Shown: in pieces, positions 18,598 through 29,522 of the stretch
How positions within the stretch are numbered: the stretch's first letter is position 1
How the letters are laid out: every line of letters begins with the position of its first letter
The notes under the pieces: model-generated
What the model saw: the letters and a program-made list of their open reading frames with translations, nothing else
Databases searched by the model: none
What the model was told of the DNA's origin: nothing
Made by a program: the position numbers and the translations under genes
NCBI RefSeq assembly: GCF_016820575.1
Contig: NZ_JAEMQH010000001.1
Coordinates: forward strand, 124,001 to 188,000
Direction of reading: 5' to 3'
DNA: 64,000 nt
DNA from: Marinobacter sediminum
GTDB taxonomy: Bacteria; Pseudomonadota; Gammaproteobacteria; Pseudomonadales; Oleiphilaceae

Positions 18598-20157
18598 TCA
18601 AGCCTTCAAATACTGGTCCAGGAAAACATCAAACGCCGGCTGATCGACATCTTCCATGCGGGCCTGATCCGCCAGGGATTGCTCGCTCATGGCCTGGAAT
18701 GACGCCTGCAGTTCTGGTGACAAACCTTCCTCGCGAAGGGTCTTCTGGTGCTGGCGGGATTGTTCCATCACCCACTCCCGATGACCCAGTCCGGATTCCC
18801 GCATGGCATCCACCACCTGGGACGAAGGCACCGACCAGGTACCCAGCTCCGGCAGTTTGCCGCGCTGCTCGGCCAATGCGTTGCGATAGGTATCAGTTCC
18901 GGTCCAGCTGTCCAGCAGTTCCGCCAGTGGCTCCAGCTGGTCAAACAGGGCTGTCGCTGCGTCACCCACTGGCTTGCGCGCACCACCCTGGCACAAATTG
19001 AGCTCGCGGTTACGGCCCTGGGCAACCACATCTTTGTAGTTGTCATCCAGCCGCTCACACTCGTCGTCACCGATACGCGGACTGTCGGTCAGCAGGCAAT
19101 CCAGCAGGAACAGGTCCAAAAAGTCTATCTGGGCGGCATTGACACCTTCCGGCGAGAACGGGTCCAGGTCCAGGCAACGAACTTCGATGTACTCGACGCC
19201 GCGGGCCTCGAGCGCCTGAATCGGCTTCTCGCCGCTATCGGCAGTTCGCTTCGGGCGCACCGCGCTGTAGTACTCGTTTTCAATCTGCAGCACACTGGTG
19301 TTGATCTGGATGTACTGATCGTCACGCCGGACACCGATGCGCTCGTACGGTGGCCAGGGCGTGTGGATGGCCCGGTCCAGCGTCTGGGTGTAGGTGCTCA
19401 GCTCATTGAAGCAAATGTTTAGGGAGGACTGGGCATTGTTGTGGTAGCCCAAATCGCCCATCCGGAGGGAGGTTGCATCCTGACCGAACCAGGTATGGTC
19501 ATCGAACCGGCTGAGTTTGTGGCTGGTGTCGGCAACGAAACTGGCGTCCAGGGCCGGAGACGAGCCGAACAGCAGCATCAACAGCCAGCTGCGACGACGG
19601 AAATTGCGGATCAACCAGAAGTACTGGTCGGATTTGAAGTCCTTGAGGCTTTGCTGGTTACCCAGTGCCTGCTGCCAGATTTGCCAGAAGCTGTCGGGCA
19701 GCGACAGGTTGTAATGGGCGCCGGCAATGCTCTGCATCATCCGGCCATAGCGCACCGCCAGGCCTTGACGATAGACATGCTTCAGGCGACCGATATTGGA
19801 ACTGCCGTATTCAGCAATGGGAATGCTGGCATCACCATCCAGTTCGCAAGGCATGCTGGCCGCCCAGAACACTTCGTCACCGAGATTCTGCTGCACAAAC
19901 CGGTGGATGTTGCGCAGCGACTCCAGCATTTCACCGGTACTTGAACATACCGGCGTAATCAGCTCCAGCAGTGCTTCCGAATAATCGGTGGTAATGCTCG
20001 GATGGGTCAGTGCCGAACCCAGTGCCTTCGGGTGCGGCGTCTGGGCAATAAAGCCGTTGCGATCAACACGCAGACCTTCCTTTTCGACGCCTTTGCGAAA
20101 ACCCCGCCAGTCACTGGCGGCAAACTGACGAAAAACAGAATGGCGGGACTCAGCCAT
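18598..20157 (-). CDS. gshA: Glutamate-cysteine ligase
   Basis: A 519-residue class I (E. coli-type) gamma-glutamylcysteine synthetase, the first step of glutathione synthesis. The protein opens with HSVFRQFAASDWRGFRKGVEKEGLR (seen in part). It has the substrate-binding DYSEALLELITP, the block EYGSSNIGRLKHVYRQGL, and EVRCLDLDPFSPEGV. Its length agrees with E. coli GshA (518). It lies 79 bp downstream of tex on the same strand and may be read through from it; no terminator was seen between them. Confidence 0.96.
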   Translation of the reverse strand: MAESRHSVFRQFAASDWRGFRKGVEKEGLRVDRNGFIAQTPHPKALGSALTHPSITTDYSEALLELITPVCSSTGEMLESLRNIHRFVQQNLGDEVFWAASMPCELDGDASIPIAEYGSSNIGRLKHVYRQGLAVRYGRMMQSIAGAHYNLSLPDSFWQIWQQALGNQQSLKDFKSDQYFWLIRNFRRRSWLLMLLFGSSPALDASFVADTSHKLSRFDDHTWFGQDATSLRMGDLGYHNNAQSSLNICFNELSTYTQTLDRAIHTPWPPYERIGVRRDDQYIQINTSVLQIENEYYSAVRPKRTADSGEKPIQALEARGVEYIEVRCLDLDPFSPEGVNAAQIDFLDLFLLDCLLTDSPRIGDDECERLDDNYKDVVAQGRNRELNLCQGGARKPVGDAATALFDQLEPLAELLDSWTGTDTYRNALAEQRGKLPELGTWSVPSSQVVDAMRESGLGHREWVMEQSRQHQKTLREEGLSPELQASFQAMSEQSLADQARMEDVDQPAFDVFLDQYLKA

Positions 20158-20236
20158 GGTGAACTCCTACTGCGACCGGCGCAGTCTCGTGAACCGCGCC
20201 GATCGATGAAAAGACAGAAAACCGGTTAGTTAAAGG

Positions 20237-22573
20237 CTATCCTTTGCGGGCCGAGGCCAGGGCCTGGGCCAGTGCGCCCGCCATGGCGCCCTGCTGTTGT
20301 TTCTGACCGCTGCCGCTCTGGCGTGAATTCCGGCTGCCGGTCTTCTGGTCGGCACGGGCACGGCCGCCCCCCGCTGGCTTGCCATCGTTCTTTTCACCCG
20401 GCTGATCGTCCATACGCATGGACAGGGCAATCCTCTTGCGGGGGATATCCACGTCCATCACTTTGACCTTGACGATGTCCCCGGCTTTCACGACTTCCCG
20501 CGGATCCTTCACGAAAGTATGGGACAGCGCAGAAATGTGTACCAGCCCGTCCTGGTGAACACCAATGTCCACGAACGCGCCAAAATTGGTGACGTTGGTC
20601 ACCGAGCCTTCCAGCACCATACCCGGCTTCAGGTCGCTCAGGGTTTCCACGCCTTCCTCGAAACTGGCAAAGCGGAATTCCGGGCGCGGGTCCCGGCCTG
20701 GCTTCTCCAACTCGGAGATGATGTCTTTGATGGTCGGCAACCCGAATTGTTCTGTTACGTAATCCTTCGGATTCAGACCACGCAGGAAAGAGGAATCACC
20801 CACAATGTCGTCGACCTTGCGTTGATTCTTGGCGGCAATCGCCTCCACCACACCGTAGGCTTCGGGGTGCACCGATGAGCGGTCCAAGGGGTTATCGCCA
20901 CTGGCAATCCGGAGGAAACCGGCGGCCTGCTCAAAGGTGCGATCGCCCAGGCGGGACACCTTCAGCAGCTGCTTGCGGTTGTTGAACAGACCATTTTGGC
21001 TGCGGAAATCAACGATGTTCTGGGCAATGCTCTGGTTCAATCCAGACACTCTCGCCAGCAAAGGCACCGAGGCTGTGTTCAGGTCGACACCAACGCCGTT
21101 TACGCAGTCTTCCACCACGGCATCCAGGCTGCGGGACAGCTGCACCTGGGATACGTCGTGCTGATACTGGCCTACGCCGATGGACTTGGGCTCGATCTTC
21201 ACCAGCTCGGCCAGCGGATCCTGCAGGCGGCGGGCGATGGAAACGGCACCGCGAATGGTGACGTCCAGGTCCGGCAGCTCGCGGGAAGCGAATTCAGAAG
21301 CGGAGTAGATCGAGGCGCCGGACTCGCTGACGACGATGCGCGCCAGCTTCAGTTCCGGGTAGCGCTTGCACAGGTCAGCCACCAGCTTCTCGGTTTCCCG
21401 GGACGCGGTGCCGTTGCCGATCGCCACCAGCTCAATTTTGTAATCGCGACACCAGCGAGCCAGTTGCTCAATGGACTGGTCCCACTGATTCTTGGGAGCA
21501 TGAGGATAAATCGCACCATGGCCCACCACCTGGCTGGTGCCATCGATCACCGCCACTTTCACCCCGGTCCGAAGCCCGGGGTCCAGCCCCAGGGTTGGGC
21601 GCGGACCAGCCGGCGCCAACAGCAGCAGGTCTTTCAGGTTGGCGGCAAAGACATTGATCGCCTCGGATTCCGCGGCCTCGCGCACCTGGGCCATCAGGTC
21701 GGTTTCGATCTGGGTCGACAGCTTTACCCGCCAGGTCCAGCGCACAACCTCTGACAGCCATTTGTCGGCCGCCCGGCCGCTGTCCCGGAGGTTCCAGTGT
21801 GCGGCAATGCGCTGCTCGGCCGGATGTGGCTGTTTGCGATCGTCTTCAACATCACCGACCACAATGGTAAACGCCAGGATGCCTTCATTGCGGCCGCGCA
21901 AAATGGCGAGTGCCCGGTGCGATGGCACCTTCTTGAGCGGCTCGACGTGATCAAAGTAATCCCGGAACTTGGCGCCCTCGGTTTCCTTGCCCTCGATCAC
22001 CGACACCTTCAGCTGACCTTCCTGCCAGATGAAATCGCGCAGGCTGCCCAGCAGCTCGGCATCTTCGGCGAAGCGTTCCATGAGGATGTAGCGGGCGCCG
22101 TCCAGCGCGCCCTTGGTGTCTTCAATACCGGCTTCTTTATTAAGATAGCCCTGGGCGGTGGCCTCGGGCTCCAGCGTCGGATCTTCAAGCAGGGCATCCG
22201 CCAAGGGTTCCAGACCGGCCTCACGGGCAATCTGGGCCTTGGTACGACGCTTAGGCTTGTACGGCAGGTACAGATCTTCCAGGCGATTCTTGGTGTCGGC
22301 ACCGTCAATACTGGCGCGCAGCTCGTCGGTCAGTTTGCCCTGCTCGTCGATGCTGTTGAGGATCGTGGTCCGCCGGTCTTCGAGCTCGCGCAGGTAACGC
22401 AGTCGCTCTTCCAGGTTACGCAGCTGGCTGTCGTCCAGCGAGCCGGTAACCTCTTTCCGGTAACGGGCGATAAACGGAACGGTTGCACCCTCGTCGAGCA
22501 TTTCGACGGTGGCATTGACCTGTTGCTCACGAACGCCGAGTTCGTCGGCGATACGCCTGGAAATACTGTTCAT
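20237..22573 (-). CDS. tex: Tex family RNA-binding transcription accessory protein
   Basis: A 778-residue Tex protein. The ATG at 22573 gives [14 protein letters not shown], the family start. Order of domains: N-terminal helical domain with [15 protein letters not shown] (about residues 35-50), an RNase H-like YqgF domain ([18 protein letters not shown]), helix-hairpin-helix motifs ([17 protein letters not shown]), and an S1 RNA-binding domain near residue 650 ([21 protein letters not shown]). The tail is low in complexity (Gly, Arg, Gln). In other bacteria Tex affects transcription of toxin and stress genes. Confidence 0.97.
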   Translation of the reverse strand: MNSISRRIADELGVREQQVNATVEMLDEGATVPFIARYRKEVTGSLDDSQLRNLEERLRYLRELEDRRTTILNSIDEQGKLTDELRASIDGADTKNRLEDLYLPYKPKRRTKAQIAREAGLEPLADALLEDPTLEPEATAQGYLNKEAGIEDTKGALDGARYILMERFAEDAELLGSLRDFIWQEGQLKVSVIEGKETEGAKFRDYFDHVEPLKKVPSHRALAILRGRNEGILAFTIVVGDVEDDRKQPHPAEQRIAAHWNLRDSGRAADKWLSEVVRWTWRVKLSTQIETDLMAQVREAAESEAINVFAANLKDLLLLAPAGPRPTLGLDPGLRTGVKVAVIDGTSQVVGHGAIYPHAPKNQWDQSIEQLARWCRDYKIELVAIGNGTASRETEKLVADLCKRYPELKLARIVVSESGASIYSASEFASRELPDLDVTIRGAVSIARRLQDPLAELVKIEPKSIGVGQYQHDVSQVQLSRSLDAVVEDCVNGVGVDLNTASVPLLARVSGLNQSIAQNIVDFRSQNGLFNNRKQLLKVSRLGDRTFEQAAGFLRIASGDNPLDRSSVHPEAYGVVEAIAAKNQRKVDDIVGDSSFLRGLNPKDYVTEQFGLPTIKDIISELEKPGRDPRPEFRFASFEEGVETLSDLKPGMVLEGSVTNVTNFGAFVDIGVHQDGLVHISALSHTFVKDPREVVKAGDIVKVKVMDVDIPRKRIALSMRMDDQPGEKNDGKPAGGGRARADQKTGSRNSRQSGSGQKQQQGAMAGALAQALASARKG

Positions 22574-22628
22574 GCAACCTCTGCTCAGTAGAATCGGTAT
22601 CGAATTAAAGGAGGAAAGGTACAGCGGC

Positions 22629-24365
22629 TTATCTTTGCAGGCAAGCGGCCTGTCCGCGGTTGCGCAGAAATTGCACCAGGTCCTTCCACGGCATGGGCCG
22701 GGCGTAATAGTAACCCTGGATCTCATCACAGTGCTGGTCGCGCAGGAACTCCAGCTGTCCCTCGGTTTCCACGCCCTCGGCAACCACGCTGATCTGCAGG
22801 CTGTGGGCCAGGCTAATAATGGCGCGAATGATGTGTTCGGCGTCCGCGGAGTGGCCCAGCGCCTGAATGAACGACTTGTCGATTTTCACCAGGGAAATGG
22901 GCAGGTGCTGCAGGTTACTGAGCGATGAGAACCCGGTGCCAAAATCGTCCAGCGCGAAGCTGATACCCAGTTGATTGAGTTCCCGCAGGCAGCGCTGGGC
23001 GTAGTCCAGATCGTGCATCATGGCACTTTCAGTGAGCTCCAGCTCCAGCAGGCTGGTATCGACATTGGCGTTGAAAATGATCCGAAAAATGGTCTCGGTC
23101 ATCTTGCGGTCGTGAAACTGGCGAAACGACAAATTCACTGCAAACACCAGCCCCGGGAAACCAAGATCCGCAGACTCCCTGAGCCTTTGGCAGGCCTGCT
23201 CGATTACCCAGTAACCGATCGGCACTATCAGGCCACTGCGTTCTGCCACCGGTATGAACTCGTCGGGCCCGACCAGACCTCGCTCCGGATGGTTCCAGCG
23301 CAACAGGCACTCGACACCGCGCACTTCGTCGGTGGCCAGATCGATCCGGGGCTGGTAATACAACTCAAGCTCCCGGCCCCGCAGCGCATGGCGCAGATCC
23401 CCCTCCAGCCGAAGCTGGTGACCGGCGGAGATGTGCAGCTGATGATCATAGAACCGGTAGCTGGAGCCCGGCTCCCGCTTGGCTTCGAACGTGGCGCGGT
23501 TGGCCCGCCGGAGCAGGTTCTCGGCATTGTCACCGGACTCCGGGTAGGTCGCCACGCCAACGCTGGCGCTCACCCCAATGACCTGACCGCCCACGGTGAT
23601 GGGCTCATCCAGGGCGCCGATCACTTTCCGGATAATGTGCGCAACATCGAGGGATTCCTCGACCTGTTCGATAATGATGGCCAGTTCATCGCCACCAATG
23701 CGCATCAGCGAATCTACCCGCCGGAGGGTATGGCGCAGCCGTTCAGCCAGCTTCAGCATCAACTGATCGCCGTTCTGATAGCCGAAGGATTCGTTGATAC
23801 TGCGGAAATCGTCAATATTCAGGTGCAGCAATGCCAGTCTATGCTCGCCCCGCTCGGCTCGTAACAACGATTGTTCCAGACGATCAAAGAACAGATCCCG
23901 GTTGATAAAGCCGGTGGCGACCGCGCTGCCGAGCTGGGCGTGTGACGACTCGGACAGCTGGCTCCGGTACCAGAGACTCTTAACCGCCCGGCACAAGCTC
24001 CAGTGATCCAGGGTTTGCCGGCACAGGTAGTCATCCGCCCCGACCGCCAGGAGTTCCGACGCACGCTCGTCGGCCGGTTCGGCACTCAGGGCCAGTACCG
24101 GTTTCTCGTTGCTGGCCACAGCCAGGTATTGCAGGAAAGCCGGCTCTGAGCCGCCGTGAAATACGCAGTCCCAGATAATGACGTCAAAGCTGGCGTTGTG
24201 AATCAGATCATCACAATCCACCAGATCCGGGCACCAGATGATGTCAGGTTCGAATTCGCGATCCCGAGAGAGGTAATCATGCAGCCACAGATAGTCGGAA
24301 TAGTCCGGAATGAGGAGCAACAGCCGAAGCTGACTTCGCCGTATCATTTCCAGGGGAAGCGTCAT
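22629..24365 (-). CDS. Receiver-GGDEF-EAL protein (c-di-GMP signalling)
   Basis: A 578-residue protein. An N-terminal receiver-like domain (about 12-135) keeps a candidate Asp66 (VIIWDC) but its acidic pocket is weak (LLLIPDYSD). The GGDEF domain has a slightly changed signature, RIGGDEL. In the EAL domain the signature reads ECLLRW instead of EALLRW, while the other catalytic segments are kept: [30 protein letters not shown] and VVAEGVET. It is therefore probably a phosphodiesterase, with the cyclase half uncertain. It stands alone 55 bp upstream of tex. Confidence 0.9.
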   Translation of the reverse strand: MTLPLEMIRRSQLRLLLLIPDYSDYLWLHDYLSRDREFEPDIIWCPDLVDCDDLIHNASFDVIIWDCVFHGGSEPAFLQYLAVASNEKPVLALSAEPADERASELLAVGADDYLCRQTLDHWSLCRAVKSLWYRSQLSESSHAQLGSAVATGFINRDLFFDRLEQSLLRAERGEHRLALLHLNIDDFRSINESFGYQNGDQLMLKLAERLRHTLRRVDSLMRIGGDELAIIIEQVEESLDVAHIIRKVIGALDEPITVGGQVIGVSASVGVATYPESGDNAENLLRRANRATFEAKREPGSSYRFYDHQLHISAGHQLRLEGDLRHALRGRELELYYQPRIDLATDEVRGVECLLRWNHPERGLVGPDEFIPVAERSGLIVPIGYWVIEQACQRLRESADLGFPGLVFAVNLSFRQFHDRKMTETIFRIIFNANVDTSLLELELTESAMMHDLDYAQRCLRELNQLGISFALDDFGTGFSSLSNLQHLPISLVKIDKSFIQALGHSADAEHIIRAIISLAHSLQISVVAEGVETEGQLEFLRDQHCDEIQGYYYARPMPWKDLVQFLRNRGQAACLQR

Positions 24366-24509
24366 TTAGCAGAATCCATGGTTGCGTGAGCGTCCGAATC
24401 CGACCCATGTAGGATAGACGATACATGGCCAAGGTACAGAAAGTCCTGCTGGTGTAGAATACACCAAACGTCCGATAGTCCCCTTTTGTCCAATTCTGGC
24501 CCCTTATTT

Positions 24510-26528
24510 GTGAACAAGCTCAATCCGAGACAAAGTGAAGCGGTACGCTACGCCAACGGCCCCCTGTTGGTTCTGGCCGGCGCCGGCAGTGGCAAAACCA
24601 GTGTTATCACCCGGAAGATCGCCTATCTGATTGAACAACTGGGCATTCCCGGCCGTCACATTGCCGCCGTGACCTTTACCAACAAGGCCGCCCGGGAAAT
24701 GAAGGAGCGGGTCGGGCGCATCGTCGACCGCAAACTCACCCGGGGCCTGATCGTCTCCACCTTTCACAACCTGGGTCTGAACATGATCCGGGAAGAGCAC
24801 ATGCACCTGGGTTACTACCCCGGCTTCTCGATCTTCGATGCCGAAGACGCCAAAGCCCTGCTGCAGGACCTGATGCTCCACGAGGGCAGTACCGATGCCG
24901 GTGACGAACTGAACGACGTCCAGATGACCATCTCATCCTGGAAGAACGCCCTGCGCAGCCCGAGCGAGACCCTGAGCAAGGCCGCAGACGAACGAGAACA
25001 ACGCATTGCACTGATTTATAAGAAGTATAACGAATATCTGAAGGCCTACAATGCGGTTGATTTCGACGACCTGATTCTGCTGCCGGTGCAACTGTTCCGC
25101 AGCAACCCGGAAGTGCTGGAGAAATGGCGACGCAAGATCCGCTACATGCTGGTGGACGAGTATCAGGACACCAACGTCTGCCAGTACGAGCTGGTCAAGC
25201 TGCTGGTCGCCGAGCGGGCCGCGTTTACCGTGGTCGGTGACGACGACCAGTCGATCTATGCCTGGCGTGGCGCCCGACCGGAAAACCTGGAACAGTTAAA
25301 GGAAGACTTTCCCAGCCTGAAGATCGTCAAACTGGAGCAGAACTACCGCTCCACCGGCCGCATCCTGCGAAGCGCCAACACGGTGATCGCCAACAACCCG
25401 CACGTATTCGAGAAAGCCCTGTGGAGTGATCACACCATCGGTGAGGAAATCCGGATCGTCCGCTGTCGCAGCGAAGACGCCGAGACCGAGCGGGTCGCCA
25501 CCGAGATCCTCGATCAGAAACTGAAGAAGGGACTGGAGTTCCGGGATTTTGCCGTGCTCTATCGCGGCAACCACCAGGCTCGTCTTCTGGAGATGAAACT
25601 GCAGGCCTACCAGATTCCCTACCGGATCTCCGGCGGCCAGTCGTTTTTCTCCAAGAACGAGATCAAGGACGCCATGTCCTACCTGCGCCTGCTGATCAAC
25701 CCGGACGACGACGCTGCGTTCCTCCGGGTGGTCAACGTACCGCGCCGGGAAATCGGCCCCCGCACCCTTGAACAATTAAGCCACTATGCCCGAGCTCGCA
25801 ATGTCAGCCTGTTCAAGTCCCTGGGCGACATGGGTGCGGAAACCCACGTCACCGAGAAAGGCCTCGACCGACTGCGCCGCTTTGCCCATTGGGTCGATGC
25901 TACCTGCGAGCGCCTGCACGGCGAGGACCCGATTCCGGTGATCAAGCAGCTGTTCACCGACATCGAGTACGAGGAGTGGCTGCACCAGCACTCGGGCACC
26001 CCGAAACAGGCCGAACGCCGGATGGAAAACATCTGGTACCTGGTGGAGTCGATCCAGCGCATGCTGGATGACGGCAAGGGTACCGCGGACGAACTCGGCA
26101 TCGAGGACGCCATCACCAAACTCATCCTGCGCGACATGATGGAACAGCGCGAGGAAGACGACGACAGCGACAAAGTTCAGCTGCTGACCCTGCACGCTTC
26201 CAAGGGTCTGGAGTTCCCCCACGTGTTTATCATGGGGCTGGAAGAAGAAATACTGCCGCACCGCAGCAGCATCGAAGAAGGTAACATCGAAGAGGAACGC
26301 CGGCTGATGTACGTCGGCATCACCCGGGCTCGGGAAACCCTGACCCTGACCTACGCCGCCGCACGCCGCCAATACGGGGAAAAGATCGAAACCATTCCCA
26401 GCCGGTTCCTAGACGAGCTTCCGGACGAGGATCTGAAGTGGGAAGGCCAGGGCGATCTCGACGTCGAGGCCAACCAGAAAAAGGGCAAGGCCACCCTCAG
26501 TGCCCTGCTCGGAGATCTTGGGGCCTGA
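24510..26528 (+). CDS. rep: ATP-dependent DNA helicase Rep
   Basis: A 672-residue superfamily 1A 3'-5' helicase that clears replication forks. Motifs in order: LNPRQSEAVRYANGP (Q motif), GAGSGKT (Walker A), AVTFTNKAAREMKERV (Ia), LVDEYQDTN (II), VGDDDQSIYAWRGA (III), EQNYRS (IV), TLHASKGLEF (V) and ITRARETL (VI). I chose the GTG at 24510, which gives a length almost equal to E. coli Rep (673). A TTG at 24486 would add eight residues; neither has a clear ribosome site. Confidence 0.95.
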   Translation: MNKLNPRQSEAVRYANGPLLVLAGAGSGKTSVITRKIAYLIEQLGIPGRHIAAVTFTNKAAREMKERVGRIVDRKLTRGLIVSTFHNLGLNMIREEHMHLGYYPGFSIFDAEDAKALLQDLMLHEGSTDAGDELNDVQMTISSWKNALRSPSETLSKAADEREQRIALIYKKYNEYLKAYNAVDFDDLILLPVQLFRSNPEVLEKWRRKIRYMLVDEYQDTNVCQYELVKLLVAERAAFTVVGDDDQSIYAWRGARPENLEQLKEDFPSLKIVKLEQNYRSTGRILRSANTVIANNPHVFEKALWSDHTIGEEIRIVRCRSEDAETERVATEILDQKLKKGLEFRDFAVLYRGNHQARLLEMKLQAYQIPYRISGGQSFFSKNEIKDAMSYLRLLINPDDDAAFLRVVNVPRREIGPRTLEQLSHYARARNVSLFKSLGDMGAETHVTEKGLDRLRRFAHWVDATCERLHGEDPIPVIKQLFTDIEYEEWLHQHSGTPKQAERRMENIWYLVESIQRMLDDGKGTADELGIEDAITKLILRDMMEQREEDDDSDKVQLLTLHASKGLEFPHVFIMGLEEEILPHRSSIEEGNIEEERRLMYVGITRARETLTLTYAAARRQYGEKIETIPSRFLDELPDEDLKWEGQGDLDVEANQKKGKATLSALLGDLGA

Positions 26529-26624
26529 TTTGACAAACTTCTAAAGCAACCATTTTAACTCCTGACTCGTGGGTAAATAGGAAATCAGCTTCCTCCCACA
26601 ACAATGAGACTCCAGGAGAGCAAA

Positions 26625-28925
26625 ATGAGAATCGCTAGACAGATCGAATATCGGCCCGTAATTACCCGTTCACGACTTCTTCTGGCCGTCAGCTCCGTCC
26701 TTCTTTTTACAGCCTGCGGCGGCGAGGAGAGTGACGATTCATCTGCGCCGGTCACGACAAACATCAGCTCCAGCGATAACTCAGGCGCGAACCAGAAACC
26801 GGTTTTTAAAGCCAATTATTCACCAACGGGCGTTTTTGGCTCTCCGTTTGCCGAGCCCACCATCGTTGTCGACGGAGAGACTGTCACCACCGACGAGAAG
26901 TGTGTCGAAAATGCCGAGGGTGAACTGGAGTGCAAACCCGCCGCCGGCACCATGGCCCTGCTGAAAGACGGCCGAATACTGTACCTGAACGCCCTGGAAG
27001 GCACTGAAAACGTCGAAACCTCCATTGTTGGAGAATTTGGCGAAGTCTCCATCAATGATCAGAGCCGCGTGCTGGCTCTGGACGAAGATGATGCCCCGAG
27101 CTGGATCAAACCCGCCCCACTCCGCGCCGGTGCCAACCCGGACGGCAACGACAGCGAAACCCTGTTGAACAACACCCCATTGGACGGCGTTATCGATACT
27201 GCCGATAACACCGACAAAAACGATGGCGCGCTGTTCTGCTCCGACGTCATCGGCCTGGCCAACGGCAACGTGCTGGCGGTTGGTGGTACCGACTACTATT
27301 CCGAGCCTGGCATTGATGGCGCGCCCGTGGGTGTGGTGGAACTGGAAGGCATCAAGAACTCACGAATCTACGACGAAGAGTCCAACACCTGGACCCAAAG
27401 CGGCGACATGACTTACGGCCGCTGGTACCCTTCCCTGGTGACCATGGGTAACGGCAACGTGTTTGTGGCCAGCGGCGTCACCAAGCTGCTCAAGCCGGTT
27501 TACCCGGAGGACCCGATTAACAGCGGTCGCAACGTGGTTCAGACCGAAACCTATAACCCCTGTGCCGGCGAATGGCAGCTAAACCCGTCAACTGCGGACC
27601 GTTCACTGCCGCTGTACCCGCGCATGCACCTGCTGCCCAACGGCCACGTGCTGTATAACGCCGGCGGCCAGGCCTTTAACCCGTTCGGCCAGGGTTACGA
27701 CCAGGCGCTGTGGAACATTGTCGCCAGCTACAACCCGGACACCCAGCGCTGGAACGACATCGGCTACGCCGGTCTGCCCCTGCGTCTGGATGAGAATGGC
27801 CTGGGTCAACTGAGCAGCACCCTGAACATCACCAACGGTTCCCTGGAACAGGCGGCTGAGTTGTTGGGTGGTGTGGTACGCAGTCCGTCTGAGCTGCGCG
27901 AAACCAGCGTGACCGTAACCGCCTCTGAAGAGAGTCTGCAGATGGCCATTGCCGGTGGCATGCGCGGTTCCACCTCATCCACCATGCTGCCGCTGAAGCC
28001 GAACGCGAACGGTGAATACACCGACGTGGAACTGCTGACCGCCGGTGGCGTGCCCAGCTATGGTCTGCTCACCAACCCGGGCGGCTACGTGCCCATCGCG
28101 CAGAGCCGGATCGATACCATCAGCACCAACGGCGACCAGATTGATTACGAATCGCGCCTGACCGGACCGCTGAACCAGCCTCGCTGGTACGGCACCAATG
28201 TGCTGATGCCGGATGGCAGCGTTATGGTATTTAGCGGTGGTGACCGCGACGGTGTTGCCGCACCCGGCCTGGAAGGCCCGATCCGGACCGCCGAGCGTTT
28301 TGATCCGGAAACCAGTACCTGGACGGAAATGGCTATGGCCAACCAGTCCCGCACCTACCACAACACCGCGGTTCTGATGGACGACGGCCGTGTGATGATT
28401 GCCGGTCACTCGCCGATCAACACCGCCTATCTGTCATTTATTAATCTGGAAGATTTCGGACTGGCCCCCTACGACGGCCGTGATCCAAGCTTTGAGATTT
28501 ACACACCGCCCTATGCCATGCGCAATGATCGCCCTGAAATCAAGAGCGCTCCGCGCAGCCTGACCGTCGGCGATCGCTTCCGGGTCAAGCTCGACGGCAA
28601 TGCCGACAACATCGACAAGGCCATGCTGATTCGCCGCACGGTGATGACGCACCTGATCGATGGCGACCAGCGCGCCGTTGAACTCATCATCGAGGAAACC
28701 AAGGGCAACAAGATGACTCTGCGGATGCCGGACAACCACAATGTGGTGCCAGCGGGCGAGTACATGCTGTTCGTGAGCAAAGACACACCGGAAGGTCGGG
28801 TTCCTTCAGTGTCAGCCCCGATCAGCGTTGTTAACCATGGTCTCGAGTGCATGGCGCCGACACAGGTTGCCGATAACACCGTGACTATTGACGGCGTTAT
28901 CGAGTCCACGGTCGACATCCTGTAA
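26625..28925 (+). CDS. Copper-radical-oxidase-like lipoprotein (glyoxal/galactose oxidase family, AA5-like)
   Basis: A 766-residue exported protein. A lipobox (SVLLFTAC, Cys31) suggests a membrane anchor. The kelch-type propeller (DGRILYLNA, NGNVLAVGG, NGHVLYNAGG, DGSVMVFSGG) ends in a galactose-oxidase C-terminal (DUF1929) domain. All copper/radical ligands appear kept: Cys205 (ALFCSD) and Tyr268 (GRWYPS) for the Cys-Tyr cofactor, Tyr578-His579 (SRTYHN) and His676 (VMTHLIDGDQR). The Cys-to-Tyr spacing of 63 is close to fungal glyoxal oxidase. Such enzymes oxidise aldehydes or alcohols and make H2O2. I chose the ATG at 26625 because caggag lies just before it. Substrate unknown. Confidence 0.85.
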   Translation: MRIARQIEYRPVITRSRLLLAVSSVLLFTACGGEESDDSSAPVTTNISSSDNSGANQKPVFKANYSPTGVFGSPFAEPTIVVDGETVTTDEKCVENAEGELECKPAAGTMALLKDGRILYLNALEGTENVETSIVGEFGEVSINDQSRVLALDEDDAPSWIKPAPLRAGANPDGNDSETLLNNTPLDGVIDTADNTDKNDGALFCSDVIGLANGNVLAVGGTDYYSEPGIDGAPVGVVELEGIKNSRIYDEESNTWTQSGDMTYGRWYPSLVTMGNGNVFVASGVTKLLKPVYPEDPINSGRNVVQTETYNPCAGEWQLNPSTADRSLPLYPRMHLLPNGHVLYNAGGQAFNPFGQGYDQALWNIVASYNPDTQRWNDIGYAGLPLRLDENGLGQLSSTLNITNGSLEQAAELLGGVVRSPSELRETSVTVTASEESLQMAIAGGMRGSTSSTMLPLKPNANGEYTDVELLTAGGVPSYGLLTNPGGYVPIAQSRIDTISTNGDQIDYESRLTGPLNQPRWYGTNVLMPDGSVMVFSGGDRDGVAAPGLEGPIRTAERFDPETSTWTEMAMANQSRTYHNTAVLMDDGRVMIAGHSPINTAYLSFINLEDFGLAPYDGRDPSFEIYTPPYAMRNDRPEIKSAPRSLTVGDRFRVKLDGNADNIDKAMLIRRTVMTHLIDGDQRAVELIIEETKGNKMTLRMPDNHNVVPAGEYMLFVSKDTPEGRVPSVSAPISVVNHGLECMAPTQVADNTVTIDGVIESTVDIL

Positions 28926-28942
28926 CGAGAGGGGTTGGCTTT

Positions 28943-29497
28943 ATGAACTTCGAACTATCCAGAACCGGCACTCCCGCCGCTCTGGTGCTGTTCGGCCTGA
29001 TGTCTCTGTCAGTCTCCGGACTGGCAGGGGCGCACGGCGCGCCTGACGCAGACAACATTCCGTCTGGCGTGGTTAAGGCCAGCATCACCGAGCAACCGGG
29101 CATTCCGGGACTCAGTACTCTCATCCTGGACGCCCCCAGGCCCGGCATCATGCTCAGCTACCGGGGCGATGCGCCGATTACCATACTGGGCACCGAAGGC
29201 GAGGACTTCCTCCGGTTCAGCAAGAACCGGGTCGAAGCCCATACCGGCAGCACCAGTTGGCAAGCACTGCCAAGCGCCACCCAGGGTGTGGCTAACGCCG
29301 CGGGAGACTCCGGAACCTGGATCACTCTGTCCAATTCCGGCAGTTTTGGCTGGCTTGACCCCCGGCTCAATGCCCTGCAGGACGCCCACGGCGACGCCGG
29401 AGAATTTGCGCAGTGGCGTATTCCGGTCAAACCTGCTTCCGAGTCCGCCTCGATCCGTCACATCGCGGGCGAACTGACCTTCAAGACCTTCCCGTAA
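28943..29497 (+). CDS. Secreted protein of unknown function downstream of the oxidase
   Basis: A 184-residue protein with a signal peptide (about residues 10-30, ending near GLAGAHG). The mature part looks beta-rich: STLILDAPRPGIMLSYRGDAPITILG, then EDFLRFSKNRVEAHTGSTSW, then WLDPRLNA (shown in pieces). It starts 17 bp after the oxidase stop, preceded by gagaggggtt, so the two are almost surely co-transcribed. A role as partner, copper-delivery factor or anchor for the oxidase is inference from position; I recognise no copper-binding motif. Confidence 0.75.
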   Translation: MNFELSRTGTPAALVLFGLMSLSVSGLAGAHGAPDADNIPSGVVKASITEQPGIPGLSTLILDAPRPGIMLSYRGDAPITILGTEGEDFLRFSKNRVEAHTGSTSWQALPSATQGVANAAGDSGTWITLSNSGSFGWLDPRLNALQDAHGDAGEFAQWRIPVKPASESASIRHIAGELTFKTFP

Positions 29498-29522
29498 CAC
29501 CACCGGCTTTTCGATATTGCAC

